From positions 1-64,000 of the forward strand of contig NZ_JNCF01000011.1 of assembly GCF_000770585.1 (NCBI RefSeq): DNA of 64,000 nt, given 5' to 3'. This stretch comes from Legionella norrlandica (GTDB lineage Bacteria; Pseudomonadota; Gammaproteobacteria; Legionellales; Legionellaceae). Under the pieces are notes generated by a model. The model searched no databases. It was not told the DNA's origin and saw only the letters and a program-made list of their open reading frames with translations. Position numbers and translations under genes: made by a program. Every line of letters starts with the position of its first letter. The stretch's first letter is position 1. Below are positions 58,202 to 64,000 of the stretch, in pieces.

Positions 58202-59494
58202 CTAAGTATCACTCCAATGACGAATTAAATAGCCATGCTCCAACTGATTCAGCTCTTGAATATCAGCAGCAATCCGAACAACATAACCACTACCTGGGGC
58301 GCGTTTGATTGAATGCCCCTCAGTACTTTCAATAGCTTCCAGTGTAAAAATGTGATTACTGTTTGGAAGCATAATTTCAAGGGTATCGTCAATAGAAAAT
58401 TGATTTTTTACTAATACTTCAAGCAGTTGTTTACTACTGTCATAATTAAGTAATTCACCTACTACCTGCTGTTTAATACCCGTTTCATTGCGGTCTTTAT
58501 AACTTTGATATTCTTCAGGAACATGGCGACGATAAAATCCCTCTGTGTAGCCTCTGAGCGATAGTCCCTCCAGAGTATCCATGAGGCTCCAATCAAAGGG
58601 CTTGCCACCAACAGCATCATCAATAGCCTTTCGATACAATTGGGTCACACGAGCCACATAAAAATCTGATTTAGTACGTCCTTCTATTTTTAAACAATCA
58701 ATACCCATTTGTGCAAGCGTTTCAACATGTTGAATTGCTCTTAAGTCCTTTGAGTTAAATAGATAAGTCCCATGTTCGTCTTCTTCGATAAGATTCATTT
58801 CTCCTGCACGCTGAGGAGATTGCTCAAATAGAAAAGTATTAGATTCTACCTGTGCATTACCCCATTCATCTTCTTTGCCTTCTTTAATATTGTATTTCCA
58901 TCGACATGAATTGGTACATGCCCCTTGGTTCGGGTCACGGTGATTAAAATAGCCAGATAAGAGGCAACGTCCAGAGTGAGCCATACATAATGCGCCATGC
59001 ACAAATACTTCTAATTCAATATCCGGGCAATTTTCTCTAATTGCTTGGATTTCTTTTAAAGACAACTCTCGAGATAAAATAACTCGTTCAAGACCAATAG
59101 ATTGCCAAAATTTTACTGCCGCGGAATTCATTACATTAGATTGAACTGATAAATGAATCGGTTGATCGGGCCATTTCTCTCTAACCATCATAATGAGGCC
59201 AGGGTCTGTCATGATTAAAGCGTCTGGGCCAGCTTCAATCACTGGAGCAAGATCATCAAGATAAGTATGTATTTTATTATTGGGGGCAATGATATTACTT
59301 GCGACAAAGAATAGTTTGCCTTGTGCATGAGCTTCACTAATGCCTAAAATCAATTTTTCATGGGAAAATTCGTTATTTCTAGCTCGAAGACTATAGCGAG
59401 GTTGTCCAGCGTAGACTGCATCTGCCCCATAGGCAAACGCTCGTCGCATACGCTTTAAAGAGCCCGCAGGAGATAATAATTCTGGAGATTTCAT
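58202..59494 (-). CDS. trhP: tRNA 5-hydroxyuridine synthase TrhP (U32 family, YegQ-like)
   Basis: A 430-residue U32-family protein from the ATG at 59494, where MKSPELLSPAGSLKRMRRAFAYGADAVYAGQPRYSLRARNNEF aligns with E. coli YegQ/TrhP; an upstream start would add 11 residues. The metal or cluster cysteines C170, C177, C193 and C197 lie in HGALCMAHSGRCLLSGYFN and GACTNSCRW. TrhP makes 5-hydroxyuridine at tRNA position 34, and in E. coli this needs prephenate and iron-sulfur cluster assembly. The adjoining chorismate mutase makes prephenate. Confidence 0.92.
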   Translation of the reverse strand: MKSPELLSPAGSLKRMRRAFAYGADAVYAGQPRYSLRARNNEFSHEKLILGISEAHAQGKLFFVASNIIAPNNKIHTYLDDLAPVIEAGPDALIMTDPGLIMMVREKWPDQPIHLSVQSNVMNSAAVKFWQSIGLERVILSRELSLKEIQAIRENCPDIELEVFVHGALCMAHSGRCLLSGYFNHRDPNQGACTNSCRWKYNIKEGKEDEWGNAQVESNTFLFEQSPQRAGEMNLIEEDEHGTYLFNSKDLRAIQHVETLAQMGIDCLKIEGRTKSDFYVARVTQLYRKAIDDAVGGKPFDWSLMDTLEGLSLRGYTEGFYRRHVPEEYQSYKDRNETGIKQQVVGELLNYDSSKQLLEVLVKNQFSIDDTLEIMLPNSNHIFTLEAIESTEGHSIKRAPGSGYVVRIAADIQELNQLEHGYLIRHWSDT

Positions 59495-59617
59495 GTTAAT
59501 CGTTTTACTCGTACAAAAATAAATCAATGAACTGACTTGCTTGGTAAGTGGCCAAGAAACGTCTTAAGAGGATAGTTCATCTTGTTCGAGTTTCTGGCCA
59601 GAAAAAAACTACAGAGA

Positions 59618-59971
59618 TTACATTGCCATCATATTCATGTCCATTTTTTCGTATAAATTATACATAATCCACATAGTGCCTATTACCAATACCAACACCA
59701 CAACCAAAGTAAAGAGGAAACTTAATAAATTCCAACTTGTTTTTGAATTCGTATTGAGATGGAGAAAAAACACAACTTGCACAAAAAGCTGTATTATCGC
59801 AAGAGCCCCTACTACCATGTATAGGATTTTTGGAGGCAGGCCAGAAGAGGCAACCAAATAAAATGAGAGAAGCGTCAAAAGAAGTGAGGCAACAAATCCA
59901 ACAGTATAAGATTGATATGTGCCATAAGACGCACCTGTATCAGCATCTAAAATAAGCTCATGTTTTGACAT
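59618..59971 (-). CDS. cyoD: Cytochrome bo3 ubiquinol oxidase subunit IV
   Basis: A 117-residue, three-helix protein with the CyoD pattern SYGTYQSYTVGFVASLLLTLLSFYLV, ALAIIQLFVQVVFFLHLN and LFTLVVVLVLVIGTMWIMYNLYEKM. It is the last gene of the cyo run; no cyoE follows, since trhP comes next after a 123-bp gap. Confidence 0.93.
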   Translation of the reverse strand: MSKHELILDADTGASYGTYQSYTVGFVASLLLTLLSFYLVASSGLPPKILYMVVGALAIIQLFVQVVFFLHLNTNSKTSWNLLSFLFTLVVVLVLVIGTMWIMYNLYEKMDMNMMAM

Positions 59972-59972
59972 T

Positions 59973-60680
59973 TTAAATTGCTCCCATCAAATAGACGACT
60001 GAAAAAACAAAAATCCAAACAATATCCAGAAAATGCCAAAACAAACCTAGGCAAGTAAATTTTGTCTTAGTCACAGGTGTAATACCATGTACATTAATTT
60101 GAACTATAATGGCTAACATCCAGATAAGTCCTACGATGACATGTAATCCATGCGTGGCAACCAAAGTAAAAAATGATGATAAAAACGCACTTTTACTCCA
60201 TGTATGCCCATCTAAGTATAAATGTCGAAACTCATAACCTTCCATTGCAATAAAACAAAGGCCCAATACAAGAGTTACCCACATCCATCGGGTCACCTTG
60301 TCTGAAGTGCTACTTTCACGTGCGAGCATTGCAAGACCATAGGTAAAACTGCTGGTTAAAAGTATTAAGGTTTCAGTTAAGACAAAGGGCAGACTAAAAA
60401 GTTCTTTGGCATGTGCCCCGCCGAAAGTATGAGTGTGAAGAACTGCATACACTGCAAATAAAGAGGCAAATAAAATGCAATCTGTCATAATATATATCCA
60501 AAACCCGAATACATTTTTAGAGCCATCAAAATGATTAAAATCGGCATGGATTTCTTGCTCTGCAGTTTGTCTGCGAGGTCTAGAATGCTTATCGATACTG
60601 GACCCCGGGAATATGTCGCGAGCCGTGATCGGAATTGCGGCCGAGGCTTGAATATCCTTTATTAACGTATTATTCATCAT
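59973..60680 (-). CDS. cyoC: Cytochrome bo3 ubiquinol oxidase subunit III
   Basis: A 235-residue, five-helix subunit: FGFWIYIMTDCILFASLFAVYAVLHTHTFGGAHAKELFSLPFVLTETLILLTSSFTYGLAM and FTLVATHGLHVIVGLIWMLAII with HFLDIVWIFVFSVVYLMG. An acidic, polar start of about 50 residues is longer than in E. coli. Its start overlaps the cyoB stop. Confidence 0.95.
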   Translation of the reverse strand: MMNNTLIKDIQASAAIPITARDIFPGSSIDKHSRPRRQTAEQEIHADFNHFDGSKNVFGFWIYIMTDCILFASLFAVYAVLHTHTFGGAHAKELFSLPFVLTETLILLTSSFTYGLAMLARESSTSDKVTRWMWVTLVLGLCFIAMEGYEFRHLYLDGHTWSKSAFLSSFFTLVATHGLHVIVGLIWMLAIIVQINVHGITPVTKTKFTCLGLFWHFLDIVWIFVFSVVYLMGAI

Positions 60681-62707
60681 TACCTTCCTACAATAGATCG
60701 TTGATATTTCATTTCATTCGCTTCCACTTCATTTGCAGTGATATGATAATCTGTGGCGTAATTAAAGGATCTCATCATCAGAGTTATGACAATACTGCCA
60801 AGGCCTAATATTACGAGCCACCAAATATGCCATACCATGGCAAAACTAAAAATGAACGCAAAGACACCAATAATAAATCCCACAGATGTGTTCTTAGGCA
60901 TGTGGATATCTTGGTAGGATGAAATCTTTTTCTTAGTCTTACCTAAGCCATTTACTTCCTTCTGTTTTTGTTCCCAAAAATCATCAATATCATTAACAAC
61001 AGGGATGTGTGCGAAGTTATAAGCAGCTGGAGGAGAAGCTGTATCCCATTCCAAAGTACGGCCATCCCATGGATCTCCAGAAATATCACGATATTTTTCT
61101 CTGTTTTTAATACTTACTATAATCTGTAATACCTGAAAGATAACGCCCAATGCAATGATCCCTGCACCAATGGCCGCTACAATTAGATAAGGTTGAAAAC
61201 CTGTAGCAGCATCATAATGATACAAACGACGAGTCATTCCCATACCACCCAGAATGTAGAGGGGAGTAAATGCCACAAAAAAGCCAACTAGCCAACACCA
61301 AAAAGCGCATTTACCAAGTGATTCATTTAGGGTGAATCCAAACATTTTTGGGAACCAGTAAGCCAAGCCAGCAAAATAACCAAACACAACACCACCAATG
61401 ATTGTGTTATGAAAATGACCGACTAAAAAAGCGCTATTGTGAGCTTGAAAATCAATGCCTGGAACAGCAAGCATTACACCAGTCATTCCACCAATCGTAA
61501 AGGTTACAAAGAATCCCATTAGCCAATACATTGGGGTAGTAAATCTAATCCGTCCTCGGTACATTGTGAACAGCCAATTAAAGACTTTCACACCGGTAGG
61601 GACGGAGATAATCATTGTAAGGATTCCAAAAACTGCATTTACATTTGCACCTGCACCCATTGTAAAGAAGTGATGAGCCCAAACAATGAAGGCCAAAAAA
61701 GTGATCACTGCGGTAGCCCAAACCATCGTTTTATAACCAAATAATGCTTTTCTAGAAAACGTTGCAACAATCTCCGAATAAACACCAAAAGCGGGTAAAA
61801 CTAAGACATAGACTTCTGGGTGTCCCCAAATCCATACTAAATTGACATACAGCATTTGATCCCCACCCGCATCGGTGGTAAAGAAATGCATATCAAGGTA
61901 CCTGTCTAAACCAAGCAATGCCAATGCAACGGTCAGTACAGGGAAAATAAGCATAACCAGAATTGAAGAACAAAAAGCGGTCCATGTAAAAACCGGCATT
62001 TTCATTAAGGACATTCCAGGACAACGCATCTTAAGGATTGTCACGAAAAAATTTATTCCTGACATGAGACTACCAATGCCTGAAATTTGGATAGCCCAAA
62101 TGTAATAATCCATTCCAACTGTTGGACTATAGGCAAGCTCCGAAAAAGGAGGATAGGCTAACCAACCTGCATGAGCGAAATCACCGATCAATAAGGACAC
62201 ATTAACCAATAAAGCACCAACAGCAAAAAGCCAAAAACTAAGTGAGTTTAGAAAGGGAAATGCAACATCACGAGCCCCAATTTGTAATGGTATTACGAAG
62301 TTAAATAACGAAAACATGAGAGGCATTGCAACGAAAAATATCATTATAGTCCCATGAGCAGTAAATATTTGATCAAAATGCTCGGGAATAAGATAACCAT
62401 AGGAATCACCAGAAGCCATGGCTTGCTGAGCTCTCATCATAACCGCATCTATAAATCCTCGAACAAGCATGACTAGGGCAACAAAAAGATACATTTTCGC
62501 AATGCGTTTATGGTCTACAGTGATCACCCATTCATGCCAAAGATAACTCCATTTTTTGAAATATGTGATCCCTCCTAACACAGTAACACCGACAATAATG
62601 ATGAACATCAGCATTGTAAATATAATAATTTGCTGACTTATGGGTTCATAAAGATAAGGAAAAACCTCTTGGAGATTACTTAGTTTTCCTAATAATGTTT
62701 GTAGCAT
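60680..62707 (-). CDS. cyoB: Cytochrome bo3 ubiquinol oxidase subunit I
   Basis: A 675-residue catalytic subunit holding haem b, haem o3 and CuB. Motifs include [14 protein letters not shown] (haem b ligand region), [17 protein letters not shown] (CuB histidine, cross-linked tyrosine and proton-channel glutamate), [20 protein letters not shown], and [17 protein letters not shown] with the last haem ligands. It reduces oxygen to water and pumps protons. It is 53 bp after cyoA. Confidence 0.97.
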   Translation of the reverse strand: MLQTLLGKLSNLQEVFPYLYEPISQQIIIFTMLMFIIIVGVTVLGGITYFKKWSYLWHEWVITVDHKRIAKMYLFVALVMLVRGFIDAVMMRAQQAMASGDSYGYLIPEHFDQIFTAHGTIMIFFVAMPLMFSLFNFVIPLQIGARDVAFPFLNSLSFWLFAVGALLVNVSLLIGDFAHAGWLAYPPFSELAYSPTVGMDYYIWAIQISGIGSLMSGINFFVTILKMRCPGMSLMKMPVFTWTAFCSSILVMLIFPVLTVALALLGLDRYLDMHFFTTDAGGDQMLYVNLVWIWGHPEVYVLVLPAFGVYSEIVATFSRKALFGYKTMVWATAVITFLAFIVWAHHFFTMGAGANVNAVFGILTMIISVPTGVKVFNWLFTMYRGRIRFTTPMYWLMGFFVTFTIGGMTGVMLAVPGIDFQAHNSAFLVGHFHNTIIGGVVFGYFAGLAYWFPKMFGFTLNESLGKCAFWCWLVGFFVAFTPLYILGGMGMTRRLYHYDAATGFQPYLIVAAIGAGIIALGVIFQVLQIIVSIKNREKYRDISGDPWDGRTLEWDTASPPAAYNFAHIPVVNDIDDFWEQKQKEVNGLGKTKKKISSYQDIHMPKNTSVGFIIGVFAFIFSFAMVWHIWWLVILGLGSIVITLMMRSFNYATDYHITANEVEANEMKYQRSIVGR

Positions 62708-62760
62708 GACGATTTCCTTTTTGTATTAACTTAGGTACATAAACTTATGGGTAATTTGCT

Positions 62761-63663
62761 CTATGCTTTTTTATGATCCTTGTTTGGCATCATGTAGTGC
62801 ATAATAATGCTGTCAAATAATCCAGCATCAACACTACCAAAATGCCTCACGGGATCATTAATTGACTTTGGTACTAGTTGATCCCAAAATACCGATGAGG
62901 TCAGTTGGTCATGGGATTGTTTGATTGAGTTAACCCACCTAGTAAAATCCTCATGAGAAGTAACTTCCGTGTTAAAGCTCATTTCTGCAAAACCGATACC
63001 AGTGTAGTTTGTTGCAAGCCCTCGATAATTTCCTGGGGTGTCTGCAATAAGATGCAACTGTGTAGTCATTCCTGTCATTGCATAGATTTGTCCTCCAAGC
63101 TGTGGAATTACGAAGGAATTCATAGGTGATGCAGCTGTTATTTTAAAATTGACAGGGGTATCAGTAGGAATTTTAAGATAATTAAGGGTGGCTATTTGAT
63201 ACTCAGGGTAAATAAACAACCATTTCCAATCCAGCGAGACAACCTCAACTGAGACTGGTTTTGTTTGTGAATCAATTGGTTTATAGGGATCTAAGCTATG
63301 GGTAGTTTTCCAGGTCACTGTACCCAAAATTAAGATGATAATGCATGGAATTGTCCACCAAACTATTTCTAAAATTGTGCTATGGTTCCATTCGGGTGTG
63401 TATTTCCTATTACTTCCCTCGCGATACCGCCATCCAAACCAGCATGCCATAAAAATAACAGGAATCACCACAATGAGCATCAGTTTGATTGAAAATATTA
63501 TTAGCTTTAATTCAGTTGCTGCAATTTGCCCCCTAGGCGCTATTGCTCCGGAGTCACAACCGTTTAAAAGAAGTAAAACCATTATAAGCAGAACAACACC
63601 TAAATGCCTCATTATCCATTGACCTGGAAATCCAGACACTACTTTACAAATTGGTTGTATCAT
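62761..63663 (-). CDS. cyoA: Cytochrome bo3 ubiquinol oxidase subunit II
   Basis: A 300-residue lipoprotein subunit. The signal ends in the lipobox LLNGC near residue 36 (a start at 63612 would give a more usual 19-residue signal; AGGGGAG and AAAGG before 63663 support the longer form). Two membrane helices follow, then a cupredoxin domain. The CuA cysteines of cytochrome c oxidases are absent (YTGIGFAEMSF), which marks a quinol oxidase. It is the first gene of cyoABCD, with an FNR box upstream. Confidence 0.95.
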   Translation of the reverse strand: MIQPICKVVSGFPGQWIMRHLGVVLLIMVLLLLNGCDSGAIAPRGQIAATELKLIIFSIKLMLIVVIPVIFMACWFGWRYREGSNRKYTPEWNHSTILEIVWWTIPCIIILILGTVTWKTTHSLDPYKPIDSQTKPVSVEVVSLDWKWLFIYPEYQIATLNYLKIPTDTPVNFKITAASPMNSFVIPQLGGQIYAMTGMTTQLHLIADTPGNYRGLATNYTGIGFAEMSFNTEVTSHEDFTRWVNSIKQSHDQLTSSVFWDQLVPKSINDPVRHFGSVDAGLFDSIIMHYMMPNKDHKKA

Positions 63664-63756
63664 ACCTTTTAGCTCCCCTGTTTTTGTCGGTATAAAGCCT
63701 AATAACGCAATCTATACTCATTTTTTTCAGACATTTTAGTTATTTTTTTTTATATG

Positions 63757-63778
63757 ACATTGATCTACATCATGGAAA
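63757..63778 (+). promoter_or_regulatory. FNR box upstream of cyoABCD
   Basis: TTGATCTACATCAT (63760-63773) in the shared ACAT...CATGGAAA context is 97 bp before the cyoA start. On the minus strand, TATAAA lies 5 bases and TAAAAT 21 bases beyond the box. With the first as -10 the box would block RNA polymerase; with the second it would sit at an activating position. In E. coli FNR represses cyo, so repression without oxygen is the likelier reading. Confidence 0.75.
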
Positions 63779-64000
63779 GGCAAATAGGCCTCTGCAGAGA
63801 TTGGTGTTTTGCGTAAATCCTGTTATTTTCGGTTTCATCGGATGCGCCGAACAGCAGCCATGAAAAAAAACTGTTCTACATTGAGTGTTAATAGTGTGAT
63901 ATCAAATCGAATTGATATTATTTTGTCACATTCTGAAACGACCGTCATTCATATCCGCAATAAGTTTTAATTTTTCCAGTTGTAGAAATTGAATTTTCTT

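Noticed and set aside
59591-59604. Perfect palindrome TTTCTGGCCAGAAA between trhP and cyoD
   Set aside because: No loop, so it cannot form a terminator hairpin. It may be a chance palindrome; no second copy was noticed.
63860-63970. A 36-codon plus-strand frame starting MKKNCSTLSV at the right end
   Set aside because: No Shine-Dalgarno, no recognisable family and very short. The rest of 63779-64000 shows no supported feature.

Overview
The window looks like chromosomal DNA of an AT-rich gammaproteobacterium of the Legionella type. This rests on the close resemblance of AlaS, RecA, MutS and HemB to that group, the neighbourhood mutS / pncC / recA-recX-alaS, the lack of a recognisable LexA box before recA, and several small secreted or lipoprotein genes of a Legionella style. 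No database search was possible, so the genus is an inference. No tRNA, rRNA, CRISPR array, transposase or integrase was seen.

Layout. Bases 1-7100 are mostly minus strand: the last codons of a GGDEF protein (plus strand), two small unknown genes, alaS, recX, recA, a tail-anchored unknown protein, pncC and a Q-rich lipoprotein. Bases 7386-15846 are plus strand: mutS, the tamA-tamB outer-membrane translocation pair, hemB and a small secreted protein. Then come a FadL-type porin (minus) and an unknown membrane protein (plus). Bases 19040-53675 hold a dense and nearly complete flagellar island: fliK, flgBCDEFGH, flgKLIJ, flgMN, an L,D-transpeptidase, flhB-fliR, an FNR regulator, a secretin-domain protein, fliQ, fliS-fliD, the flagellin gene, fliP-fliO, a DUF2802-like gene, fliA, flhF, flhA, fliJIHGFE, fliN-fliM, motB-motA and flgA. 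No che genes, fliL, flhG or sigma-54 flagellar activator were found. Directly after flgA lies a large gene joining a NAD-glutamate-dehydrogenase-like body to a complete GGDEF domain. The right end carries a chorismate mutase next to the prephenate-dependent tRNA hydroxylase gene trhP, and the cytochrome bo3 operon cyoABCD.

How the parts may work together. The FNR protein has all four cluster cysteines and the E-xx-S-R recognition residues. Three near-identical FNR boxes lie before fnr itself, between fnr and the secretin-domain gene, and before cyoA. Oxygen supply may therefore control respiration and part of the flagellar island. The GDH-like/GGDEF protein at the island's edge could link amino-acid or NAD state to c-di-GMP and so to motility. 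The chorismate mutase may supply prephenate locally to TrhP.

Data quality. Ten genes, including mutS, tamB, pncC, flhA, fliI and flgK, are each split by one apparent single-base deletion, often in a homopolymer. All ten are -1 and none is +1 or a nonsense change. I read this as uncorrected sequencing or assembly error and give these genes as whole, frame-interrupted CDS.
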